Assembly: GCA_020740775.1 (NCBI GenBank)
Contig: JAHEWK010000011.1
Span: forward strand, 620,001-684,000
Length of the DNA stretch: 64,000 bases
Origin: Ilyonectria destructans
Lineage: Eukaryota > Ascomycota > Sordariomycetes > Hypocreales > Nectriaceae
Reading direction: 5' to 3'
The notes below the pieces were generated by a model. The model searched no databases. It saw only the letters and a program-made list of their open reading frames with translations, and was not told where the DNA came from. Shown here piece after piece: positions 23,341 through 33,130 of this stretch; position 1 is the first letter of the stretch; each line of letters begins with the position of its first letter. Position numbers and translations under genes: made by a program.

Positions 23341-23837
23341 AGGAAAAAGAAGACTTGTATAATTTTGCATATGGGTAGGCTAGCATTGTTGGCTCTGGAC
23401 GTGTTATGGAACATGATTTAGTACATAGAAGACATGATATTGTTAATTGATCGTGATGAGTGAGGATTCACTTTCAGCACAACCGAGAACCTGTCGACTT
23501 GAGCATTCATCCTACATTCCGATGCTATGTCTGGAGTGCACCCCACGTGCTATTTCGCCTGCTGGATCTTTGTACAACTGTTGCCTTGTCGCTCTTGTAG
23601 CACAAGCTGCCAGTGCTGCAATCACACAGATTGCTTCACCAGGTTGCCGATTTGCACGGAGAAATCCTACAACGGCGATGGATGCGAACAGCCCGGTTGC
23701 CTAGAGGACCTTTGTGAGGTTCACAAGGCTCAGTGCGACGGGGATGGGTATTTAAGCCGAGTGAACGACGGGATATGAATGGCCGAGTCCATCTGTTAAT
23801 CAATTTCCAACTCACCTCGCAATATTGCTTATTCGCC
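23341..23837. other. Intergenic with a Cys-rich open frame and TATA box
   Basis: Holds the 3' UTR of the metallophosphoesterase and the promoter of the secreted protein. The plus frame 23527-23778 encodes 13 Cys in 83 codons (see findings); it overlaps the TATA box and is not called a gene. Confidence 0.45.
23749..23756 (+). promoter_or_regulatory. TATA box of the small secreted protein gene
   Basis: TATTTAAG lies 82 nt upstream of the ATG at 23838, a usual distance for a strong fungal TATA promoter. A pyrimidine-rich start region follows. Confidence 0.55.
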
Positions 23838-24232
23838 ATGCCCTGCCTCCGCTTCCTCGCCCTCGTCATCATGACAACCCTCGCAGCAGCTGCTCCTTCA
23901 CCAGACGAAGTCCTCAACAAACCTGACGAATGGCTTCTTAGCGACACGACCACGTCCACCCCGATGACCGCCGACTACCGCACCATGCCGCCGGGGACGT
24001 ACACGGAGACAAGGACCGACGGGTCGGTGCTCGTCATAATTGTGACGATGCCGGCGCAGACGGAGACTTCGTTGCCTCCTATGCCGACGTGCCCTATTGA
24101 GTGCGATTGCTCGAGGATCGAGGACAAGGAAAGCGAAGAGTACGTCGTTATTCGTATATTGGTGCTTGACTTACACCAGATAGATATTTCCAGTGCATTA
24201 CAAACCCAGACTGCAGGTTTTGTCAACCTTGA
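23838..24232 (+). CDS. Small secreted cysteine-rich protein
   Basis: Exons 23838-24139 and 24184-24232, 116 aa. The N-terminus MPCLRFLALVIMTTLAAAAP is a clear signal peptide. The mature part is Thr/Pro-rich and acidic, then a compact Cys module: CPIECDC, and after the splice FQCITNPDCRFCQP, six cysteines in the last 35 residues or so. The acceptor at 24183 (GATAG) was chosen because it keeps the frame open and yields this Cys pattern; the nearer CAG acceptor gives an immediate stop, and reading through the intron gives a longer tail with no cysteines. No known family recognised. Length, secretion and disulfide density fit an effector-like or cell-surface protein, which is inference. Confidence 0.7.
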
Positions 24233-24529
24233 GCCAGTTTACTCTACCTGAGAACTGACCCTTTGCAACTTGTCTCCTTGCCTGTCCTCTTGACAGCGGT
24301 CACGGAACTAGACATGATTGTATTGTTGTTTTGTTTGTCGTTTTACACCAGGCCATAGTTACACCTAATATACAAGCCTCTCACTTTACATGTCAAACAT
24401 AACCCCAGCCCAACCCCTGCAATGCTGAGTCTATACGCGGAGCCGTCCCAATCTGAGTTGATGTCCGTCGTCCGAAGCCCGCTGGTACAATTACAAACAT
24501 TAATTAGTGGAGATTTTGCCTCGACAGCC

Positions 24530-26097
24530 TTACGGCTTTTTCTCAGGGCCCTCGGCACCAAACATGCCCGAGAACGAACCCATCATGGAGCTCATGGCCT
24601 CCTTCTGGGCCTTTTCCATCATTTCTGCCTCCTCCTTGAGCCACTTTTCACCATTTTCACGAATCTCCCTCTCGAGGAGCTCGTAGTTCCTCTGGCCACG
24701 CTCACGGGCAATGTCCTGCAACATCTTGCCCTGGGCGAAAGCCTCGCTGGGGTTCTGCTCACCCTCCGGTGACACCGTCATGCTCATGTTGCTGGGGTTG
24801 AGACCGAGCATGCTACCCAAGGCACCGACACCAGAAGAGTGCTTTCTCGACTTGTCGGCAAGTTGGCGGGCGTGGAACTCCTTGCGAGCAATGGCCTCAC
24901 GGCGGGCAAACTCGGTGGGAATATGTTGGCCGTCAAAGGACTTGAGAACCTTGCGGACATCCGCGTATTGCATGGTGTGAATGTACTCGAGGAAGGGGAT
25001 GAGGCCGACGAGGTCCTTGTCGTCGCGGTCACCCTTCCAGGGGTTGAGGACAATTGCGTTCTCGGGCTGGTTGCGGACGTGCTTGGCATTGGTGTCGATG
25101 ATGATGACCTTTGAGAGGTCTCGGTTTAGGTAAGAGAGGTCCTATACAATTAGTCTCGCAATCACTGAATTAAGTTAGGAGTACCCACCTTGACAATCTC
25201 GCCATCCTGGAACTTGGTGGCCTCGCGGTAGAGGGGCCACATGATGAAGCGGAATGGGTCGAGTTTCCTCACTAGAGGCTCGGCGGTGGCAAAGGGAACA
25301 GTGGTGAAGAGAACCAGCTCGTAGTACTGGCTGAGGTAACGGATAAAGTAGTCGACACCGGGACGCTTGGCAACTCTCCAGCCGTGGTCGCGGGACCACT
25401 CGCTGTGGACGAGGAGGTCATCCAAGCTGATGCACAGGGTGTATGGACGCTCGAAGCTGGCATCGGGGTCGGGCAGCAGCTTCTCGAACGAGGGCTCCTG
25501 GTAGTAGGAGACGGAATCGCCCATTCGGGTCTTGGCTCGAGTCCACCAACCGACGGGTCCAGGCGTGTTGGGGACGTTGACGTATCGCTCGGCCTCGACG
25601 GTATCCCAGTCTCGGCCCATGTAGAGGAAGCCTCCAGTGGCACCGGCCACGGCGGAGGCGAGCATGAACCGGGTCCACCATGAGCGGTTGCGTTCGCTGG
25701 TCGAGACGTACTCGGGGCGCTCGCGCTTATCACCACCTGAGGACTCGGTGTGGTCCGATTCCTGCAGGGCCTTCTGCGACTTGGGGTCCTTGCCTTCCAA
25801 TTCGTACTCGAGGGTCGAGGGGATGCCCTGGGTGAGATCGGGGAGCTTGTCAAAGGCAATCTGCTCGTCGTCCTTCTTCTCGGCAGCGTTGTCTTCGGGC
25901 TTGGCGGGTTTGGATTGCGACGGGTCGGCGGGGGGTTGATCTTTGGGGCCCTTGCGGCTGGCGTATGTTCGGAGCCACGGCGAGACGGCAAAGGGAGCTG
26001 GCGCAGGACGCATTCGCAGCGCTGGAGATGAGACGGGGTGAGACAGACGAGCCGCCACCAAGCCCAAGCGCGAGGCCTGGGCTAGTCGAGGGAGCAT
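24530..26097 (-). CDS. tim50: TIM23-complex subunit Tim50
   Basis: Inner-membrane receptor of the TIM23 presequence translocase: binds incoming presequences in the intermembrane space and regulates the Tim23 channel. Exons 25189-26097 and 24530-25141, 506 aa, phase-0 join. The first 45 residues are basic and hydrophobic without acids (MLPRLAQASRLGLVAARLSH), a matrix-targeting signal. One membrane span lies at about 143-160 (RFMLASAVAGATGGFLYMG). The FCP1/NLI phosphatase-like domain starts near 218; its catalytic DxDxT is replaced by SLDDL (224-228), as known for Tim50, so no phosphatase activity is expected. The C-terminus is Lys/Glu-rich and ends GPEKKP. An 18-bp tandem repeat lies just upstream of the ATG. 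Confidence 0.95.
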
Positions 26098-26114
26098 GGC
26101 GAGGTTGTGAGGGG

Positions 26115-26186
26115 GAGCGGCGGGAAGACGAAGAGCGGCGGGAAGACGAAGAGCGGCGGGAAGACGAAGAGCGGCGGGAAGACGAA
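26115..26186. repeat. 18-bp minisatellite, four perfect copies
   Basis: The plus-strand unit GAGCGGCGGGAAGACGAA occurs four times end to end (26115, 26133, 26151, 26169), 17 nt before the tim50 ATG. It is probably transcribed as tim50 5' UTR. In tim50's frame each copy reads Leu-Arg-Leu-Pro-Ala-Ala with no stop. Confidence 0.95.
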
Positions 26187-26815
26187 AGAAGCGAGCGCAG
26201 AGGTTTCGAGGGCGATCGGCGGCCTCTGTCGCTGCAATGGACCGAAACTCGACTCAATTAGGTCGTGGGAGCTGCGTGGAAGCTGCGTCGAGCTGTTTAA
26301 TTCCTGATCGTGGAGGAGCCAACTTTGGCCTGATGCTCCGCCATCGCATCGCGCCGTCAGTCGTCGAAAAAATCGGACGGGCAGTGGGCAGCTTGGGGCA
26401 AGAACTCGGGTGGCCGCGGATTAGCCGGAGGAGACACGGACTTTAGATTGGCCGATGGCGTCATGGTTTGGCGGGGGACTGGTGATGCGTAATCGCTACA
26501 GAAGGTACAGACGCTACAATCGCTAATCCGTACGAACAACTCCCCGCAGTCTGGCTCTGCACTGTGACATGACTGAGTTGAGTTGACCAGCCCATGAACT
26601 AGGATTCAACGGCGCAAAGACGGGCATGTCATTTGGCAATTTACAACCAATTTGTAACTCGGTATTCCCCTCACAGCCTCATTTTCGCCCCTCGGACCCT
26701 TGACCGAACCTCGGACCCAGACTCTGGACTGACTAAGTCATATCAACGAGTCGACTTTTCGCCTCTTTCGCTACATCCCACTCTCCCTCCTACACACAAC
26801 TACCACACGCCTGCC

Positions 26816-26842
26816 ATGTTTACCGCGCGCTCTGCATTCTAG
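26816..26842 (+). promoter_or_regulatory. uORF 1 upstream of the F-box-like gene
   Basis: ATG to TAG, eight codons (MFTARSAF), ACGCCTGCCATG context, 185 nt before the main ATG at 27027. It counts only if transcription starts upstream of 26816; the CT-rich stretch at 26755-26800 makes that plausible. Confidence 0.4.
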
Positions 26843-26869
26843 AGGGCGGTCCTCGTCGATCGATTCGCA

Positions 26870-26923
26870 ATGGCACCTCCCTCCGTGATAATCCCCGTCC
26901 CTAGAGACCGCATATTGCCCTGA
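26870..26923 (+). promoter_or_regulatory. uORF 2 upstream of the F-box-like gene
   Basis: ATG to TGA, 17 codons starting MAPPSVIIPVPRD, with A at -3 (GCAATGG), a good initiation context. Ends 103 nt before the main start. Confidence 0.45.
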
Positions 26924-27026
26924 TTACGACCACGATACTAGACCGATCACCTCGCCTTGAGCTCCCTGTAGCCGGCTTCTTCGGCTCTAACCTCCAGCCT
27001 CTCGAGGGAACGTCGCTTCATTCGAC

Positions 27027-27974
27027 ATGCCTCCTCGCCGTCCATCCAAGAAGGTGACCGGGAAACTCGCCGGTCGACCCGTCACCTCGTTGCGCATTAC
27101 CATGCCTACGGCGACCCAGCCATCCAACCCGACCGCAACCTCCGCGAAACCCGTCACCGAAGATGATGTCAACAAGATCGATATCGCCTCACTCACAATG
27201 GACGTCCCTCTGATCCCTCTCGTACGCAAGAGGCGAGTCCCCGCCACTCCGTTCCACTTCCTTTCGCTACCCTCGGAAATTCGCATCGATATATATACCT
27301 ACTTCTTCCAAGACAACGACCCATTCCTGGATTCCGTGCTGGATCTCGGACCGGACGTTTCGAAGCGCGTCCACAAGAAACTCGGCCTCATGCGCGTCTG
27401 CAAGCAGATTTATGAAGAAGCCTCGTACCTCTTCTACAGCACCCACACGTTCCGCGTCTTTCCTATCCACCCGGGCAAATATTTCAAGACCAAGAAGCCC
27501 CTCCTAGCCAGAATGAAGCAACACCAGCGCCGGCACATCACTTCCCTCCAGTTGCGCCTAGGACCTGGATGGAGTGCTCCGCCCAGGGGATGGGTTATCA
27601 ACCCTGCGCTAGGACTGCAGGACTGCACCGATGTTGAAGTACTCAAGGTGTTTGTGCAATGCGATCCTAGCGACCCCGTCTACACCGGATTCCGCCAACC
27701 CGATGGCTTTTACGAGCGCTTCTGCCGTGAACTCCTAACTGACATTCTGGAAGAGTTGCCATCGGTCCAGATCGTCGAGTTTGACGGCTTTACCGGCGTT
27801 AGGAAGTGTGGAGGCATGATGACCACTCTCATCGACGCTGCGATCAAGTCTCAGCGCCTCATCGGATGGGGACCAAAGAGAGGGTGGACGGATGATATGC
27901 ACGAGGATGACAACGCTCCAATAGCCAAGCCCTCCAACCACATGCAGGACTTTGAGGAAGGGATTGTTTTCTAG
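27027..27974 (+). CDS. F-box/2EXR-like protein of unknown role
   Basis: Single exon, 315 aa. A basic, Pro/Thr-rich N-terminus (MPPRRPSKKVTGKLAGRPVT) is followed near residue 75 by FHFLSLPSEIRIDIYTYFF, the L-P-x-E-I-R-x-x-I-Y pattern seen at the start of fungal 2EXR/F-box-like domains. Then LGLMRVCKQIYEEASYLFYS (about 130-150) and a long alpha/beta region. This arrangement is common in fungal proteins of unknown function that have expanded in number. If the first motif is a true F-box it would link a target to an SCF ubiquitin ligase, but no Leu-rich or WD repeats follow. No signal peptide or membrane span. Confidence 0.8.
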   Translation: MPPRRPSKKVTGKLAGRPVTSLRITMPTATQPSNPTATSAKPVTEDDVNKIDIASLTMDVPLIPLVRKRRVPATPFHFLSLPSEIRIDIYTYFFQDNDPFLDSVLDLGPDVSKRVHKKLGLMRVCKQIYEEASYLFYSTHTFRVFPIHPGKYFKTKKPLLARMKQHQRRHITSLQLRLGPGWSAPPRGWVINPALGLQDCTDVEVLKVFVQCDPSDPVYTGFRQPDGFYERFCRELLTDILEELPSVQIVEFDGFTGVRKCGGMMTTLIDAAIKSQRLIGWGPKRGWTDDMHEDDNAPIAKPSNHMQDFEEGIVF

Positions 27975-28159
27975 TATGCAAGAGCCAACCGTATTTATAG
28001 CAATGATTTATGACAAGCATGGCGCAATGCGTAGGACGCTCACTTTAGACACGAATAGTATAAGTTATAACTCTGTTCAATCCTGTTAAAACGCCCAAGA
28101 TATATGGACGCTGCAAAATCGCCCGCTTATTCTAGATGTTTGTCATTGCCCCCTCCTGC

Positions 28160-29526
28160 TCACTGTGCACCCAGAAGTGCCAGGGCATTTCGCAGCTCGT
28201 TGACTGCAGTCGGAACATCTTCAAAGTTCAACGCCGAAATAGCCCACTTGGCATGTTTCTGCGCCTGGTTGATCTGCTTTTGGTCTGGCGTGTAGCCACC
28301 TATAGGCATTGGCATCGGCACAGGCGCAGGAGCTGGGACGGGAGCCGCAGCTGGCGTGGGAATAAAGGTCGGGGTCGCGGCGTAGTTTGGTGTAGGCGGT
28401 TGGGGTATCGCGGGAGGAGGATTCGTCATGGCGGGATGGGGGATGCTCGGCGTGGTAGTCCAGGATGGAGGTGCAGATGGGTCGGATCCAGCATACGGAG
28501 CCAGAGGAGGCGGGGCGAACTGAGGAGAAGGCATCATGGGTTGGGGCGACTCCTGAGGCGGGATTTGAGGCATAGAGAAGCCTCCTGGGTGGAAGGGTTC
28601 TTGAGGAGGGCCTCCATACGCAGGGGTAGAGGCCTGACTTCCTGGTTGGAAAGGGGGAGGTGGCGCCGAAGGACCAGCGAGAGTAGGGCTCTGGCTCATG
28701 GGCGAGGGGATGAATGGCTCAGGAGACGGCGCGCTGGGGGCGGCAGGGAAGTAGCCCGGATCAGCGATAGGTGGCTGCGGCGGCTGGTCGACAAAGCTGG
28801 GCAACCCCGAAGGCTCGCCGGCGTCCGGAACATCCTCCACCAACACGGGGCGGGCCGCAGAGCCGGAGAGTTGTTGCACATCGGGGTCGTTGGGGTCGAG
28901 CGGCGTCTCGGGCTCCGGCTCGGCGGGCTTGGGGTTCGACTCGTTGGGATCCTTGCCCTCGCGGATGGCTTTGAGGATGCGCGCGGCGTTCCACTTGGCG
29001 AACTTGATCTTCTGCAGCGTCTCGGGGTCGGGCGTGCCCCACTCGCGCGTGAGGTCGAAAAAGGTCGCGGCGGCGTCGAATGTGTCAGCCGTTTGTCTGC
29101 TCGGTCAGTACGTGCTCTCAAGGCTCATGGAGAGGCCGACTGACCTCGTCACCTTGTCTGCGCGCAGAGTGCGCTCGGCGCGATCAAACGTCTGCTGCGC
29201 AAACTGCTCGACATAGGCCTGGCCTGCGTCGTTATCGACAATTGCATCATCGTCGGCGTGGGCATTCTTGGTCTCCTCAAGGCGCTCGAGCAGCGTCTTT
29301 GTGTAGTTGAAGGTGTCGTCGTCGGCGGTGTGGAGGCTCTTGCCTACGATCTGGTTGACGGCATGATACTCGCCTGTTTGAACACAGTAAGCGACTGGAT
29401 TCTCTGGATTGCAGCTCACTCACACCAATAGGCAATGGCTGGCTTGATGGACCTCAGCTGGTTCGCGCGGTTGATGAAGCGCGAGACCTCGGGGATCTTG
29501 AGCGCGGCGGGGAGAGGCTCGGCCAT
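28160..29526 (-). CDS. vta1: ESCRT-III/Vps4 regulator Vta1
   Basis: Cofactor that stabilises the AAA-ATPase Vps4 and links it to ESCRT-III in multivesicular body sorting. Three exons: 29424-29526, 29145-29373 and 28160-29096, 422 aa. The N-terminal tandem MIT-like helices begin MAEPLPAALKIPEVSRFINR and continue across intron 1 as IAYWCEYHAVNQIV. Intron 2 joins RADKVTR to QTADTFDAAATFFDLTREWG. The middle (about 190-370) is Pro-rich low complexity. The C-terminal VSL domain, which dimerises and binds Vps4, is the last 45 residues (QINQAQKHAKWAISALNFED, ending RNALALLGAQ). Strong family match throughout. Confidence 0.93.
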
Positions 29527-29989
29527 CTTGTCGCAGTGGCGGGCGGATGAATAAACCGAGTCTGGAGAACGGTCGACAGCCGGTTCTGACTGAATATGAC
29601 AATGTCGTTGCCTATCGCAAGTCGTGTGTGTAGAGTTGAATGATGGCGGTTCTACGGTCTACCCCCACAACAGCCTTGTTGACGTAAGTCGGTCGTGGGC
29701 TGCACTGCTGCGCCACGGTTCCCCAGATTTCCGTTGCCTCGCATAGCTCGCGCCACAGGTGGCTCAAGCTCCCGGCTGAATCACAGCGTGGCTTTTCCCT
29801 TCCTTTCCGGTTTGGAGGTCCGAAGATGCCAGTTTGCATCCTTTGAACCCTGGCATCTTGACTGGTGGCACATGGCCTGAAGACATCAGAGTATTGCCTC
29901 AGCCTCTTGTCTCTGCTATCAAACCTCTCATACTCGCTCGACTTTACTCGTCAACTTTACTCGTCAGTCTCACTGATTCAAACCCCATC
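29527..29989. other. Divergent promoter, vta1 / PDI-like gene
   Basis: 463 nt. It contains TTGACGTAAG near 29678, a bZIP-type half-site that may be relevant to an ER chaperone gene, but one such match is expected by chance fairly often. No other structure seen. Confidence 0.4.
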
Positions 29990-31467
29990 ATGCATAACCC
30001 CGCCACCGTCTTGATGACGCTCACGGCGCTGGCTGCGTTGCCGGCTGTCCAGGCTGGCTTGTACACCAAGAACTCGCCTGTTCTTCAGCTCAACGCTGCC
30101 ACGTATGACAGGCTGATTGCCCAGTCCAACTATACCTCCGTATGCTCCCTCTCGCTGCCACTGCCATGTCGACTAACACGCCACTTTAGATTGTCGAGTT
30201 TTATGCTCCGTGGTGTGGCCACTGCAAGAACCTTCAGCCCGCCTATGAAAAGGTCGCCAAGAGCCTCGAGGGCCTGGCCAAGGTTGCCGCCATTGACTGC
30301 GACGAGGAGAAGAACAAGCAGTTCTGTTCCATGCAGGGCGTCCAGGGCTTCCCTTCTCTCAAGATCGTCCGACCCGGAAAAAAGGCCGGCCGACCCGTTG
30401 TTGAGGACTACAACGGCGAGCGTACCGCCGCTGCCATCAGCCAGGCTGTTGCCGCCAAGATCAACAACCACGTCACTCGTGTCACGTCTACAGAGCTGGA
30501 CGGCTTCCTGAAGGGAGACAAGCCCAAGGCCATCCTGTACAGCAACAAGGGCACCACCACCCCCTTGCTCCGAAGCATCGCCATCGATTTCCTCGATGTC
30601 ATTTCCATCGCACAGATCCGAGACAAGGAGACAGCTGCGGTCAAGCGGTTCAACATTGAAAAGTTTCCTACTCTGGTCCTCATTCCCAGCGAGGGCCAGG
30701 AGCCTATCGTCTATGGTGGAGCCATGGACAAGAAGGAGATTGTCAAGTTCCTCTCCCAAGTTGGCGAGCCAAACCCAGACCCCGCTCCTGCTAAGAAGAA
30801 GGCCGATACCCCCAAGTCCAAGGGAAAGGCCGCCGAGAAGAAGGCCGAGAAGAAGGCAGAGAAGAAGGCCGAGGAAAAGAAGGCTGTTAAATCTGAGGCA
30901 AGCGCCGAGTCCGAGTCTTCCACCTCAACCGAGACCACTGCAGAGACTGCTATTCCTTCCGTCATTCCCATCTCGAGCTTGTCTACAGAGGAGGAGCTCG
31001 CCAAGGAGTGTCTCGCGCGCAAGTCCCACACCTGCCTGCTCGTCTTTACTCCCTCCGAGGAGACCGAGGTTGGAAACAAGGCCGTTGGATCTCTCTCCCA
31101 CATCAACACCAAATACGTCCACGGCAAGCGACACCTCTTCCCCTTCTTCTCCATCGCCAGCGACACCGAGGCTGCGTCCAAGGTGCCCAAGGCCCTCGAG
31201 CTCACCGGCGAGGTCAGCATGGTCGCAATCAACTCTCGCCGCGGTTGGTGGCGACTGTACGAGGGTGACTTTAGCCTCCAGAGCGTCGAGAACTGGATCG
31301 ATACCATCCGCATGGGTGAGGGTACCAAGAAGAAGCTTCCCGCTGGTATCGTAGTTGAGCCGGTTGCCGAGAGTTCTGAGACCACTGAGGCTACCGAAGC
31401 CACCAAGGCCGCAGAGGAGCCCGTCAAGGAGGAAAAGGAGGAAAAGATTGTCCACGAAGAGTTGTAA
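29990..31467 (+). CDS. ER thioredoxin-domain protein, PDI family (Mpd1-like)
   Basis: ER-lumen thiol oxidoreductase expected to form or rearrange disulfides in secretory proteins. Exons 29990-30139 and 30190-31467, 475 aa. Signal peptide MHNPATVLMTLTALAALPAV; first thioredoxin domain with the active site WCGHC (C59, C62) just after the intron and the cis-Pro segment GFPSLKIVRP; a second thioredoxin-like domain without CxxC (about 150-255); then a Lys/Glu linker of AEKK repeats and Ser/Thr-rich sequence (about 260-320); then a third thioredoxin-like part. The C-terminus is HEEL, close to HDEL/KDEL retrieval signals. Only one CxxC, so it resembles the Mpd1/PDIA6-like branch more than classical two-site PDI. 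Confidence 0.9.
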
Positions 31468-31577
31468 GGGATCTTGGATGTGAGATTAGCTGTGAAAAGG
31501 ATCAATTAACCCGGGGACAAACCTGTGGTATCTCAATCATTACCTAACTCCAACATTTAACATGGCCGTGTCGTAAT

Positions 31578-32427
31578 CTATTCATCCAAAACCATGCCCA
31601 TCGCGTCGCTCTTCTCGACCGCGCCCTCCCTAACCATCTCGGCACCCTTTTCTTTTACAACCTGATCCAGGAACTGCTTCACTTGCTTACACCCGTCCAC
31701 GCCCACTACAAGCATTCCCTCCAGCCTGCTGACCTGCACACGGCTCTCGCACACCAGCACAGCGATGCGGTCGGTGTCACCGAGGGTCGCGACCGTCAAA
31801 AACGGCAGCTCCTGCTCCTCTTGGTTGTTCAGGTCGAGAAGGGGGTCGGCCGAGTCGTCGCCGGCGGCGTACGTCGAAGTCGAGCCGGCGGTGCACGCGG
31901 CGATGTAATCGGTCATGGGGATACCGGCGTCGATCAGGGCGAGGGTCGTGGCGTTGAGGAGGGCGGCGAGAAGCGATCCGTCCTGGGAGAGGACATGCAG
32001 AGAGATGGTGATGGACGAGTGGGGGAAGAGGTGAGTGTGCAGGTTGGAAGCCAAGGCGTTTGCAATTGTAACCTCAATCTCCTGGATTCGTCTGTTTCAA
32101 GTCAGTCTTGCAAGCTAAACGGGACCTGGTCGCATACTTGTCGTTGCGTCCGCTCTTCTTCCGGTCCACACTGGAAAAGCCAGCAATGACGACGTTGACA
32201 TTGATTGCCGCCGCATCCCTCTGCGACGTCTGTCCACGCCGTTGCTGCTGCTGCTCCGCGGGGCCAGTCACGATACACATGACCTTTGTGTGGCCCATTT
32301 CGAGGTACGAGGAACCGTCGGCGGCATCCTGAGTGCGGATCTGGGCGTGGAGGCGGCGCAGTTCGTTCCAGCGACGGCCATCGACGCGCAGGAGCGCCAA
32401 TGAGTATGTTGATGTATCGAGAGGCAT
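31578..32427 (-). CDS. SKI6: RNA exosome core subunit Rrp41/Ski6
   Basis: RNase-PH-fold subunit of the nine-protein exosome ring used in nuclear and cytoplasmic 3'-5' RNA processing and decay; in eukaryotes the ring is structural. Exons 32138-32427 and 31578-32091, 267 aa; the join reads GRNDKRIQEIEVTIANAL. The N-terminus MPLDTSTYSLALLRVDGRRW then ELRRLHAQI and GSSYLEMGHTKVMCIVTGP are the family start, followed by a short Gln/Arg insertion (about 60-70). The second half has LLAALLNATTLALIDAGIPM and DYIAACTAG, the usual Rrp41 blocks. Length is normal. Confidence 0.93.
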
Positions 32428-33130
32428 GTCGGTTCTTGCTGCGTGTCAATGAGCTTACAGAGAGCTACAGGCAACAGACAAGCAGTGAAGGCTATGGTGA
32501 TGGTGGGGTGAAAAAAAGGTTGGCCTGGATGCGGCTGGAGTCGCTGTGGCTGGAGAGCCTGGTGTGGCTGCAGTCATGATGCCCCGCTTGCGTCCATCGG
32601 ATCAACTATCGGATCAACTAGCCAGATGAACCAATCACGGACCTTGTTTCTAACGCCGACAGCATCGGCTTTGGAACATCTACACACACATCTCCGACGC
32701 ACCACATCATGACGCCCGCGGCTTTCCAGCCCAGCGCTCCCATCTCCGACACGGCACTTCTGCTATCGCTAGTGGGCGGCACTGCATAAGCGCAATATGA
32801 AGCTTCCTTCCCTACGGCCCGCCCGCCGCAATTACTTCTTTGGTGGGCGCGCAATGGCGGAATTGCGTCACATCCAGCTCCGTCGCTCCGATAGTTTGGG
32901 GAATGCATGGAGTTAACAAATAGCATTCCGGGTGAATACGGTAGCTTGAAGCAAGGCCCGCCGGATCCGATCAATGATGTAGGTATGTTGATTGTTATAA
33001 AAGGCATGCCTCGACATGCACAGTAGGTTATCTCATTCAGTGCTATCACATCAATCATCTAGATCCAATTCAACAACCACCTTAGAATCCAGCATTCCAT
33101 TCCATAACACAAACACAACTTTCCATCGCC
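32428..33130. other. Divergent promoter, Rrp41 / alcohol dehydrogenase
   Basis: 703 nt between divergent starts, with a TATA box on the dehydrogenase side. No other feature seen. Confidence 0.5.
32996..33003 (+). promoter_or_regulatory. TATA box of the alcohol dehydrogenase gene
   Basis: TATAAAAG lies 128 nt upstream of the ATG at 33131. Housekeeping neighbours lack such a box, so this gene is more likely inducible (inference). Confidence 0.6.

Larger units (their letters stand above)
26098..27026. other. Divergent promoter, tim50 / F-box-like gene
   Basis: 929 nt between divergent start codons. It contains the minisatellite near tim50 and two short upstream ORFs near the F-box-like gene. 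No other gene seen. Confidence 0.55.

Noticed and set aside
28136..29143. 335-codon plus-strand frame opposite vta1
   Set aside because: Arg/Gly-rich antisense of the Pro-rich Vta1 linker; no domain and crosses the vta1 exon border.
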